A stretch of DNA of 39,191 nt from contig NYXZ01000102.1 of NCBI GenBank assembly GCA_002686595.1, forward strand, positions 10,863 to 50,053, read 5' to 3'. The notes under the pieces are model-generated. The model was not told the origin of the DNA. It made no database searches and saw only the letters and a program-made list of their open reading frames with translations. Every line of letters starts with the position of its first letter. Within the stretch, counting starts at the first letter, position 1. Below are positions 8,260-16,350 of this stretch, piece by piece. Position numbers and translations under genes: made by a program. The DNA is from Planctomycetota bacterium (lineage in GTDB: Bacteria > Planctomycetota > UBA1135 > GCA-002686595).

Positions 8260-9417
8260 GTGATAGACGCCACCGACCTGACCAAATGCTTCGGCCCCCT
8301 GGTGGCCGTCAACGGCCTCTCCTTTGAGATCGGTCGGGGCGAGGTGGTGGGCCTGCTGGGACCCAACGGCGCCGGCAAGACAACCACCCTGCGCATGCTC
8401 ACGGGCTACCTGCCGCCCAGTCGCGGGGCCGTCACCATCGCTGGCCTCGATGTCCTGCGCTCATCCCTGGAGGTGCGGCGCCGCATCGGCTACCTGCCGG
8501 AGAGCGTGCCGCTCTACGGCGAGCTCCGTGTAGGAGAGATGCTCGAGTTCCATGGCCAGTTACACCGCATGGACCGCAGTCGGCGCCGGGAGCGCAGCGC
8601 CTTCGTGCTGGAGCGTGTGGGCCTGACCGAGCGCCGCACGCAACGCATCGACAATCTGTCCAAGGGCCTGCGCCAACGTGTTGGCTTGGCCGTGGCGTTG
8701 CTGGCGGATCCGGAGTTGCTGATCCTCGACGAGCCCACCAGCGGCCTCGACCCCCTGCAGCGCATGGAGGTGCGCGACCTGATCCGCGAGTTGGCCCGGG
8801 AACGCACAGTGTTGGTTTCCAGCCACATCCTGCCGGAGGTGGAAGCTGTTTGCGACCGCGTCCTGATCCTGCATCGCGGGCGCCTGGCGGCGGATGGGCG
8901 ACCGGCTGATTTGGTGCGCGAGTTGGGGGGCACGGGGCACCTCAGCCTGACGGCCGAGTTGGGACCGGACACGGGGCAGGCCGCCGAGTTGCTCCGGAAA
9001 CTCCCAGGAGTCGCCTCGCTGAAAGTGGTGGATGCCAGCCAGGCCGCCAACGCTGGAGAAGAGCCGATCAACCATCCGTCCCTGCGCTCATTTGAACTGA
9101 CCGGCGAGGGAGAGTTGGCCGCGGTGGTTGGGGAGCTGGCCCGGGACAGGTCCTGGGTGATCCACCAACTCGCCTGGCAGCGGGCCACCCTGGAGGAGCT
9201 CTTTGCTTCCATCGCCTTGGACATGAACGAGGCCTTGCTGGACGGCATGGCGCCGGCCGTGGCGCCCCTGGCGCCCCTGGCGCCAACGGCGCACACGGAG
9301 CCAACGGCGCACACGGAGCCAACGACGCCAACGGAGCCAACGGCGCCAACGGAGCCAACGACGCCAACGGCGCCAACGACGCCCACCGATCCTGATGCGC
9401 CGGGAGCGGATTCATGA
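8260..9417 (+). CDS. ABC transporter ATP-binding protein (GldA/CcmA-like)
   Basis: A 385-residue cytoplasmic ATPase driving the membrane protein encoded next. I chose GTG 8260 (MIDATDLTKCFG...) because it places the conserved ABC N-terminus at residue 1; the frame is open to an ATG at 8110, but that extra part is proline/serine-rich and not ABC-like. Walker A is GPNGAGKT (34-41), the signature is LSKGLRQR (typical of this drug/GldA subfamily in place of LSGGQ), and Walker B is LLILDEPTSGLD, followed by the switch histidine in SSHILPE. After about residue 330 comes a long Pro/Thr/Ala tail encoded by a 9-base minisatellite. The TGA overlaps the next ATG (ATGA). Confidence 0.9.
   Translation: MIDATDLTKCFGPLVAVNGLSFEIGRGEVVGLLGPNGAGKTTTLRMLTGYLPPSRGAVTIAGLDVLRSSLEVRRRIGYLPESVPLYGELRVGEMLEFHGQLHRMDRSRRRERSAFVLERVGLTERRTQRIDNLSKGLRQRVGLAVALLADPELLILDEPTSGLDPLQRMEVRDLIRELARERTVLVSSHILPEVEAVCDRVLILHRGRLAADGRPADLVRELGGTGHLSLTAELGPDTGQAAELLRKLPGVASLKVVDASQAANAGEEPINHPSLRSFELTGEGELAAVVGELARDRSWVIHQLAWQRATLEELFASIALDMNEALLDGMAPAVAPLAPLAPTAHTEPTAHTEPTTPTEPTAPTEPTTPTAPTTPTDPDAPGADS
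9283..9381 (+). repeat. 9-bp coding minisatellite, 11 units
   Basis: Eleven consecutive 9-base units of the form CCAACGnnG, or the related CACACGGAG phase, make exactly 99 bases. The first four form two copies of an 18-base higher unit. They encode the Pro-Thr-rich tail of the ABC ATPase in triplets of the type xPT. The multiple-of-nine length keeps the frame. Confidence 0.85.
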
Positions 9418-10226
9418 GGGGCACGCTGGTAATCATGCGGCGGGAACTGTTCTCCCTGGCCACCAGTCCCTTTGCCTGGATCCTCCTCTCAGTGGCCCTT
9501 TTCCTGAACGGCGTGCTCTTCACGGCTTACATCCAACTATTGGATGGAGACGTGACCTGGGCCCTGCGCTTTGCCCTCGGTGAATCCCTGGCCTTCTGGG
9601 CCCTGCTGGTCTTCCTGCCGCCCCTCTTCACCATGCGCATGGTGGCGGAGGAGGCTCGCAGCGGTTTGGTCGAATACCTTTTGACCTCGCCCATCAGCGA
9701 CGCAGCGGTGATCCTCGGCAAGTTTCTGGCGGCCACGACCTTCCTGGCCCTCTTTTGGTGCAGTGTGCCGCTCTACGGCCTGGTCCTCGCCGGCCTGGGC
9801 GCCAGCCCGGACTGGGGAGCCCTGTTGGGCGGCACCCTCGGTGCCATTCTCACCTCGGGCCTGTTCGTCTCCACGGGCCTCTTGGCCAGCGCCTCGACCT
9901 CGACGCCGGTGCTGGCGGCCTTTTTGGCCCTGGCCTTCAACCTGACCTGGTTGGCCCTGCCCCTGGTCACGGAACTGCTCCTGGGTGGGGCGGTGAGTTG
10001 GCTGGCCCGTGTCTTCTCCGGGGGCGAAGGCCTGGGCGGGGCAAGCCTGGCGGCAGCGGGCGATTGGCTCCAACGCCTGGTGGGCACCATCGATATCCTG
10101 GCGCACTTCCAGAAGTCATTTCTAGTGGGACTCTTGGACACCACCGAAGTGGTCTTTTTCCTCAGCTGGACGGGCCTGTTCCTGTTCCTTGCCGTGCGCC
10201 TGTTGGAGACCCGCAGATGGCGTTGA
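9414..10226 (+). CDS. ABC-2 type permease (GldF-like)
   Basis: A 270-residue integral membrane protein with about six hydrophobic segments (near residues 18-40, 55-75, 100-125, 135-160, 165-190 and 245-262). The N-terminus MRGTLVIMRRELFSLATSPFAW and the motif MVAEEARSGLVEYLLTSPISD are typical of ABC-2 permeases of the GldF/NosY type. It pairs with the ATPase just upstream (ATGA overlap) and with the GldG-like protein just downstream (10-base overlap). In Bacteroidota, GldAFG are needed for gliding; outside that group the exported substrate is unknown, so this is an exporter of unknown cargo. Confidence 0.85.
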   Translation: MRGTLVIMRRELFSLATSPFAWILLSVALFLNGVLFTAYIQLLDGDVTWALRFALGESLAFWALLVFLPPLFTMRMVAEEARSGLVEYLLTSPISDAAVILGKFLAATTFLALFWCSVPLYGLVLAGLGASPDWGALLGGTLGAILTSGLFVSTGLLASASTSTPVLAAFLALAFNLTWLALPLVTELLLGGAVSWLARVFSGGEGLGGASLAAAGDWLQRLVGTIDILAHFQKSFLVGLLDTTEVVFFLSWTGLFLFLAVRLLETRRWR

Positions 10227-11794
10227 GGAGCACAACAACCAAGGGCTCAATGGGACCCCTGCGCCGTTTGGGCCTGGTGTCCCAGGTGATCGGCACGGTG
10301 CTGCTGGGGATGATCGTGGTCTTCTTGCTCAACTGGCTCTCGGGTCGGCCGGGCCTGCGCTTGCGCCTGGACCTTTCCGCCGACGGCAGCAACACCCTGG
10401 ACCGGGCCACCAGCGACCTCTTGGCGGACCTGACCGAAACGGTCACGGTGGATGTCTTCTACCGCGGCGAAGCCCCGCCCCTGCAAGCCGTGGCCGGAGA
10501 GGCCATGGAGCGGGTCTTCCGCCTCTTGATCCTGGCGGCGGACGAAGCAGACGGGCGTCTGATCGTCCAACACCACGATCCTGCCGACAGCACCGCGCTC
10601 CAACAGCGCCTGACGGAACTCAAACTGACGGGCTTCGAGAACTGCCTCGTGCTCTCCAGGGGAGCCGGGGCCGAGCGCCGTGTGGTTCTCAGTCTGCGGG
10701 GGGACCTGGCTGAGTTCGACCCGGGCCGGCCCCAGGCGGGAGCCGGCTTTTCGCCGGCGGCCATGATTGCCTATCACGGGGAGGAAGCTCTGGTGAGCGG
10801 CCTCATGCGCGTGACCCAGGGCAGCAGCGTGCCCATCGCCTTCAGCGCCGGCCACGGTGAGCGCGACATCTTCGGCTTGGACGAACCCACGGATCTCGGG
10901 CGCCTGCACACGGAACTTGTGGGCGATGGCTTTGCCGTGGAGAAGTGGCGCTTTGAGGAGGACGGTCCGCCGCGGGATGAGTTGGCCCTCTTGGCGGTCA
11001 TCGCGCCGCAACAGCCGTTCTCTGCGCCGGAGGCCGCGGCCCTGGTGAAGTATGTGGAACGGGGCGGACGCCTCTTGATCGCGCCGCGCCTGGACTTTGA
11101 CCGCGGTCCCGGAAGTGTGCCGGACCTGGTGGGCAACTGGGGCTTGGCCATCGATGACGAGTTGATCCTGCGGCCATGGATCAACGCCCAGGGGCAGATG
11201 GAGGATGGCCGGCCGGAATGTGCCCAACTCGGCGTGCGCGCCGATGGCATGAGCGCCGGACACCCACTCACGGATGCCCTGCGCCGCAGCGAACGGCGCG
11301 TGGTCATGACCTTCGCCCATCCCCTGCGGAGCACGCCGGCCCAGAACCGCGCCCGGGCTCTGCTTGTCTCCGGGCCCTACTCCTGGCTCGACGATGGTTC
11401 CAGCGGCACCTATGACTTCATCTGGCAAGAGGCAAACGAGGTCATGGGCTCGCGAGATCTGCTGCTGGCCCTCGAACTCGCCGCCGTGCCCGGTGCCCTA
11501 GGTGCCAGTGCCATTGGCGATGAGACCAGGGCCGGGCGCGTCCTGCTCTGCTCCACGCCGGAAGCCTTCGCCAACACCTGGCTGGAAGTCAACCGGGACT
11601 TTTGCCTGGGCGCCTTCAACTGGTTGACGGAAAGAGAGACGCGCATCCACCTGGCGCCGCGCACGAGCGTCGAGCGCCGCTTGGCAATGGGCGAGGGCCA
11701 GGACCTCAAACGCCTCAAACGCACCGTGGCCTGGCTCCTGCCCGGCCTGTGCCTGATCACCGCCATACTGGTCGGCTGGCGTCGCCGTTCCTGA
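10217..11794 (+). CDS. GldG-like ABC-associated membrane protein
   Basis: A 525-residue protein with one N-terminal membrane helix (about 22-42), a large extracytoplasmic domain and one C-terminal helix (about 503-521), the usual layout of the GldG family (ABC-type uncharacterised transport system domain). Typical features are the LDLSADGSNTLDRAT start of the soluble part (family form: D.T..k.ysLs..T) and the FSAGHGERD region (family form: .tGhgE). The ATG at 10217 overlaps the permease stop by ten bases; the open frame upstream of it is a shadow of the permease gene. It is probably an accessory subunit of the same ABC complex. Confidence 0.85.
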   Translation: MALRSTTTKGSMGPLRRLGLVSQVIGTVLLGMIVVFLLNWLSGRPGLRLRLDLSADGSNTLDRATSDLLADLTETVTVDVFYRGEAPPLQAVAGEAMERVFRLLILAADEADGRLIVQHHDPADSTALQQRLTELKLTGFENCLVLSRGAGAERRVVLSLRGDLAEFDPGRPQAGAGFSPAAMIAYHGEEALVSGLMRVTQGSSVPIAFSAGHGERDIFGLDEPTDLGRLHTELVGDGFAVEKWRFEEDGPPRDELALLAVIAPQQPFSAPEAAALVKYVERGGRLLIAPRLDFDRGPGSVPDLVGNWGLAIDDELILRPWINAQGQMEDGRPECAQLGVRADGMSAGHPLTDALRRSERRVVMTFAHPLRSTPAQNRARALLVSGPYSWLDDGSSGTYDFIWQEANEVMGSRDLLLALELAAVPGALGASAIGDETRAGRVLLCSTPEAFANTWLEVNRDFCLGAFNWLTERETRIHLAPRTSVERRLAMGEGQDLKRLKRTVAWLLPGLCLITAILVGWRRRS

Positions 11795-11796
11795 CC

Positions 11797-13695
11797 ATGC
11801 ACCGACGCACACTGTTTTTCCTGGTGCTCTTGGTACTGGGGTTGGGATTGGTGGCTCGCTGGCAGAAGCAGCGCGAGGAGCGCGGGGATTTTACCGTGCT
11901 GGAGCGCCTCTTCCCGGAGGTGACGGCCCGCAGCATCCAAGCCCTGCGGCTGGATCACATCGAGCGCTCGTTTCACCTGCGCCTGGTGCGCGGCGACGAT
12001 ATGACCCAGTGGTTGATCACCGATCCCATTGAATACGAAGCGGACGAGGGCTTTGTGGAGCGTTTGCTGGATGTGGTTCTGACGCACCGGGTCGGCGTTC
12101 CTCCGGGGCAAGCCCTGGCGAGTGATGGAGGCGGGGCGGCCTCCGAGGCGCCGGCGGGTTTCGATCCGCCGCGGGCCAGTTTGACGGTGGAGTGGGTGAC
12201 GGCCCAGGGCGAGGCGCGGGAGAGCGTGCTCGAGATCGGGCCGGTGGATCTCGACGGCAACCATGTAGCCGTGCGCGTAATCGGTGCCGAGGGGCCCGGC
12301 CCCGTGCGCCGCACCTTGCGTAACCTCGATACTCTTTTGGCGCGCACTTTGAACGAATGGCGCAGCAAGCGCCTCTCGCGACTGGCGCCGCGCACCCTGG
12401 TGTCCTTTACCCGGGAGGGCACGCTATTCCTCGGCGAGGGGGAGGACAGCCTGTGGCTCGACATGACCCTGGAACGGGCGGCGGCTACTTGGCGCATGGT
12501 GCGTCCGCAAAGGGTGACAGCCGACCGCGACGCGGTGGAGCTCTTGGCGGCGGGTGTGGCGCGGGTAGTGGTGGAGAAGTTCGCCGCTGATGTGGCGGAG
12601 ACGCGCGAGGCCCTGGCCCTCTTTGGCCTGGAGCAACCGGAACTGCGCCTGGTGTTGGAGGATCACCAGGGACGGACCGAGGTGCTCGAGTTTGGGCGGG
12701 CAGTAATGAACGGGAATTGGTTCGCCCGGCGCGTGGGGGAGCCGGAGGTGTTCGAGGTAGCCGGCCACGCCGTGCTGGCCCTGACGCCTCCGTCGGAACT
12801 GTTCATGGAGCGCAAGCTGATGCGCCTGGCGCGGGAGCGGGTAGATGAAATCACAATCACGGGAACGGGGCCGCCGCTGGTGATCACGCGCGGAGGGCAG
12901 AGCGCTCTTGGAGGAGTGGGCCAGGCGTTGGCGGCAAGCGACGAGCATGGTTGGCGTGTTGCCCAGGGCGCTCTTGAGTGGCCCGCCGATGGCGAACGGG
13001 TGGGGGCCTTGCTGGCCGATTTGGAACAGGCGGAGGTGCTCCACTACCTGCGCGGTGCAGAGGCTCCCTATGCCGAGTTGGCGGAACCAGGCCTGAGCTT
13101 CACCTTGCGCGGTGGGCGCGTCCATGAAGGTGGTCGCTTGGGGGGAGCCTGGTCCGGCGCGGATGACGGCGAAGCTGGCCTGGTCTACCTGCGCAAAGGC
13201 GACGCGACGGCCTGTGTGGTGCCTGCCGCGTTGGGCGAAACCCTGGCGGTCAGCATCTTGGAGTTGCGCCAGCGGCGCCTGGTCATGCTCGAAGAGGTGA
13301 AGGTGGCCCGGCTGGTAATTGCCGGAGGCGGAGAGGAACTCGTCTTCGACCACGGCCGCGACGGGCGCTGGCGGCGAGGCCAGGGCGCTGACAACGAAGA
13401 CACCGACCCGAGTGCCGCCACAGGAGCTGGACCCGCGGAGGCCTTGGAGCTGCATCCACTGCTCGATCCCCTGCTGTTCTTGCAGGCGCAGAGCTTCATG
13501 CCGGTTGCCGAGGCGCCGCCCTTGTTGGAACCGGTGCGCATCACCATTGCTGGCCGAGATGGGAGCAGCAGCTGGCTGGAGCTTGGCCGGGTTGCGGGGA
13601 CGGAGAGCACCGCCGAGGCCCGGGGCCCGGGCCTGCGGGCCCGCCTGGCGGACGATGGCCTCCACCGCCAACTGTTGGACCTGCTGGGCGGCTAG
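11797..13695 (+). CDS. DUF4340 domain protein
   Basis: A 632-residue protein with one N-terminal membrane anchor (residues 5-20, FFLVLLVLGLGLVA) and a long extracytoplasmic part. The pattern of a short anchor, an 'I..l.l...' strand and a 'W.ItdPi.y.AD...v..ll' motif (here WLITDPIEYEADEGFVERLL, about 69-88) marks DUF4340, which typically follows GldG-like genes. The pattern recurs in weaker form later, suggesting duplicated modules. It starts two bases after the GldG-like stop and is the last gene of the four-gene ABC operon. Function is unknown; a periplasmic part of the same export machine is a reasonable inference. Confidence 0.8.
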   Translation: MHRRTLFFLVLLVLGLGLVARWQKQREERGDFTVLERLFPEVTARSIQALRLDHIERSFHLRLVRGDDMTQWLITDPIEYEADEGFVERLLDVVLTHRVGVPPGQALASDGGGAASEAPAGFDPPRASLTVEWVTAQGEARESVLEIGPVDLDGNHVAVRVIGAEGPGPVRRTLRNLDTLLARTLNEWRSKRLSRLAPRTLVSFTREGTLFLGEGEDSLWLDMTLERAAATWRMVRPQRVTADRDAVELLAAGVARVVVEKFAADVAETREALALFGLEQPELRLVLEDHQGRTEVLEFGRAVMNGNWFARRVGEPEVFEVAGHAVLALTPPSELFMERKLMRLARERVDEITITGTGPPLVITRGGQSALGGVGQALAASDEHGWRVAQGALEWPADGERVGALLADLEQAEVLHYLRGAEAPYAELAEPGLSFTLRGGRVHEGGRLGGAWSGADDGEAGLVYLRKGDATACVVPAALGETLAVSILELRQRRLVMLEEVKVARLVIAGGGEELVFDHGRDGRWRRGQGADNEDTDPSAATGAGPAEALELHPLLDPLLFLQAQSFMPVAEAPPLLEPVRITIAGRDGSSSWLELGRVAGTESTAEARGPGLRARLADDGLHRQLLDLLGG

Positions 13696-13814
13696 GAGCC
13701 CGCCGGAAATGTCTCGCCGCGAGGCGACGCCGTCGGCGGTGAAGCCGTAGCAGGGACCTTTTCACCGGACTCCTAGGCCAGAGGCCCGCTGCCCTTTCCC
13801 GGTAGCCATGGCCA

Positions 13815-13843
13815 TTGATCCGGGGGTGGCGCCACATTACCTT
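13815..13843 (+). promoter_or_regulatory. Possible promoter for the mrfA-mrfB pair
   Basis: TTGATC (13815-13820), a 17-base spacer and TACCTT (13838-13843) form a weak sigma70-like pair about 75 bases before the gene. The spacer contains the palindrome TGGCGCCA. A 6-bp hairpin, GGACCC/GGGTCC, lies at 13853-13870 in the presumed leader. The match is poor in the -10 box. Confidence 0.22.
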
Positions 13844-13916
13844 CACCTAACAGGACCCTAATGTGGGTCCCTGGCAATGAGTCCGGCGAGCGCAGACCGC
13901 AGACAAGGTGACGGGC

Positions 13917-16349
13917 ATGACAGATGAACAGCGTGGATTGACCAGTGTGTTGGAAAGCCGCGGCCTCTCCGTGGCCGCCCTGGCCCAGCGCCTGAAGGAC
14001 ACCCATCCCTGGGACGAATGCCTGGGATCTTGGCACACACAGGAGCCGCGACAAGCCGAGCTGTGCGCCTTTCCAGCGGGCGTTGACCAACGCCTGGTGG
14101 AGCTCTTTGCGGCTCGCGGTGTGCAGCAGGTCTTCAGCCACCAGGCCGAGGCCATCGCGGCCTCCCTCGCAGGCCGCGATGTGTTGGTGGCGACGCCCAC
14201 GGCTTCCGGCAAGACGCTCTGCTACACGGTTCCGATTCTCCAATCCCTGCTGGCCAGCGGCGGCTCGTCACGGGCCCTGTTCCTGTTTCCCACCAAGGCC
14301 CTGTCCCAAGATCAGAGCAGCTCACTCTCATCCCTGGTGGCGGAGCTGGGTGAGGGCTGGCACGCTGGCACATACGACGGCGACACGCCGCCCACCGTGC
14401 GCCGCACGCTGCGGGACCGGGGACACATGATCCTGACCAATCCCTGGATGCTGCACGCTGGCATCCTGCCCAACCACGCCAAGTGGTCCGAGCTTTTCCG
14501 GGACCTGGAGTACATCGTGGTGGACGAGGTGCATACGCTCTCCGGTGTCTTTGGTTCCAGCGTGGCGAATGTGCTGCGGCGCCTGCTGCGCATCGCGGCC
14601 CACTACGGCAGCGCGCCGCGCTTCATCGGTTGCTCCGCCACGCTGCCGGAGCCCGGGGCCCATGGAGAGCGCCTCTTCGGTCGTCCGGTGGAGGTCGTGG
14701 AGCGCGACGGTTCACCGGCTGGCCGCCGTCTCTTCGCCATCCACAATCCACCGCTGCTCGATCCCGTGGCGGGCTTGCGGGCCAACGCCCTGGAGGAGGC
14801 GCGGCGCCTGGCTCCCATGGTTTGCGGACGGGAACGGCAGGTGATCTTCTTTTGTAATCGGCGCACGGCGGTGGATGTGCTGACCCGTTATCTGAAGCAG
14901 GAAGCGGGCCAGCTCGGCCTGGAGGCCCACCAGATTCGGGGCTACCGGGGCGGTTACCTGCCGCTCCTGCGCCGCGAGATCGAGGGGGACCTGCGCAACG
15001 GCAGCGCCAAGGTCGTGGTCACCACCAACGCCCTGGAGTTGGGCATCGACATCGGTTCCCTGGATGTGGCGGTGCTAGTGGGCTACCCGGGATCCCAGGC
15101 CTCCTTCTGGCAGCGGGCCGGGCGCGTGGGCCGCCGCGGCTGCGAGAGCCTTGTCATTCAGATCTCCCGCTCCGACCCGGTGGACCAGTTCCTGGCCCTG
15201 CATCCGGAGTACCTCTTCGATGGCGCCAAGGAGAGCGTGGCGCTCGATCCTGACAACTTGGTGCTGCTCAGTGAGCAGATCAAGTGCGCGGCCTTCGAGC
15301 TGCCCTTCAAGCGGGCAGCGGAGGGTGGCGTCGAGGCCGCGGGAGGTTTTGAAGCCGCGCCCTTTACGGCGGAGATCCTCGACTACCTGGCGGAGGAGTC
15401 GGAACTGCTCTTGGAACGGGAGGGGCGCTGGCATTGGATGGCGGACGCCTATCCGGCCCAGGATGTGACCCTGGCTGGGAACGAGCCGGATAACGTGGTC
15501 ATCCTCGAAATGGACACGGAAAAGGCCCTGGGGGAAATCGATCGCGAAGGGGCTTTGACGACCTGCCACGAGGGCGCCATCTACCTGGTGGAAGGCGAGA
15601 CCTGGAAGATCGAGCGCTTGGACTGGGAAAACCGCCGGGCCCTGGCGCGGCCGGTGGACTCGGATTACTTCACCGATGCCCTGACGGACACCGAGGTGCG
15701 CGTCACCCGTTTGGAGGAACACAGCCGGCGGACGGCGGCGGGCGGCGGCGAGGACTTCGCCCTCTGGCGGGGGGAAGTACACATCACCACCGTGGCCACC
15801 CAATACAAAAAGATCCGCTTCTACACGCGGGAGAACCTGGGGGCGGAGGACATCCACCTGCCGCCGGAGGAAAAGGACACGGAGGCATTCATCCTGACGC
15901 TCTCCGATGCCAGTGCCCTTGAGTTGGGTCTGGTGGATGGCGACCGGGGCTCCGCTTGGCGCGGCGTGGGAACGCTCATTCGGCGCGTGGCGCCGCTTTT
16001 TGTGCGCTGCCAGGGCGCGGACCTGGGCCTCAGCAGTCAGGTGCGCTCGCCTCACTTCAACTGTCCGGCCCTGTACCTCTTTGATCGCGTCATGGGGGGC
16101 GTGGGCCTGGCGGAGATCCTGTACCGCAAGGAAGCCGAGGTCTTGGAAGCGGCGCGCGAGGTTGTCAGTCGTTGTCCCTGCGAGCGGGGCTGTCCGGCCT
16201 GCGTGGGACCGCCGGCGGAAATCGGGCGCGTGGGCAAGGAAACCGCCGTGCGTATTCTCGAGCACCTGGCCAGCGGGGAGCGGCCGCGGCCGGTGGAAGA
16301 TGACCTGGCGCGGGATGTGGACCTGGTCCTGGAGGACGGCGAGGCCTGA
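13917..16349 (+). CDS. mrfA: DEAD/DEAH-box helicase with DUF1998-type cysteine cluster (MrfA/YprA-like)
   Basis: An 810-residue superfamily 2 helicase. Walker A is ATPTASGKT (92-100), motif II is DEVH (203-206), SATLPEP is motif III, and motifs IV-VI appear as VIFFCNRRTAVD, VVTTNALELGIDIG and QRAGRVGRRG. The C-terminal DUF1998-like (MZB) region ends in C753-x-C755-x3-C759-x2-C762, the four-cysteine metal site of MrfA. In Bacillus subtilis MrfA works with the exonuclease MrfB in removing mitomycin C adducts. The partner gene starts one base after this stop, which supports the assignment. ATG 13917 is chosen because AAGGTGA lies five bases before it; a GTG at 13908 in the same frame is an alternative. 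Confidence 0.88.
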   Translation: MTDEQRGLTSVLESRGLSVAALAQRLKDTHPWDECLGSWHTQEPRQAELCAFPAGVDQRLVELFAARGVQQVFSHQAEAIAASLAGRDVLVATPTASGKTLCYTVPILQSLLASGGSSRALFLFPTKALSQDQSSSLSSLVAELGEGWHAGTYDGDTPPTVRRTLRDRGHMILTNPWMLHAGILPNHAKWSELFRDLEYIVVDEVHTLSGVFGSSVANVLRRLLRIAAHYGSAPRFIGCSATLPEPGAHGERLFGRPVEVVERDGSPAGRRLFAIHNPPLLDPVAGLRANALEEARRLAPMVCGRERQVIFFCNRRTAVDVLTRYLKQEAGQLGLEAHQIRGYRGGYLPLLRREIEGDLRNGSAKVVVTTNALELGIDIGSLDVAVLVGYPGSQASFWQRAGRVGRRGCESLVIQISRSDPVDQFLALHPEYLFDGAKESVALDPDNLVLLSEQIKCAAFELPFKRAAEGGVEAAGGFEAAPFTAEILDYLAEESELLLEREGRWHWMADAYPAQDVTLAGNEPDNVVILEMDTEKALGEIDREGALTTCHEGAIYLVEGETWKIERLDWENRRALARPVDSDYFTDALTDTEVRVTRLEEHSRRTAAGGGEDFALWRGEVHITTVATQYKKIRFYTRENLGAEDIHLPPEEKDTEAFILTLSDASALELGLVDGDRGSAWRGVGTLIRRVAPLFVRCQGADLGLSSQVRSPHFNCPALYLFDRVMGGVGLAEILYRKEAEVLEAAREVVSRCPCERGCPACVGPPAEIGRVGKETAVRILEHLASGERPRPVEDDLARDVDLVLEDGEA

Positions 16350-16350
16350 G

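Noticed and set aside
9283-9381. Short regular repeats resembling a CRISPR array
   Set aside because: Units are 9 bases with no spacers and lie inside a coding frame.
10247-11428. Antisense open frame of 393 codons opposite the GldG-like gene
   Set aside because: Composition (His/Gln/Arg-rich, no domains) is typical of a codon-bias shadow.
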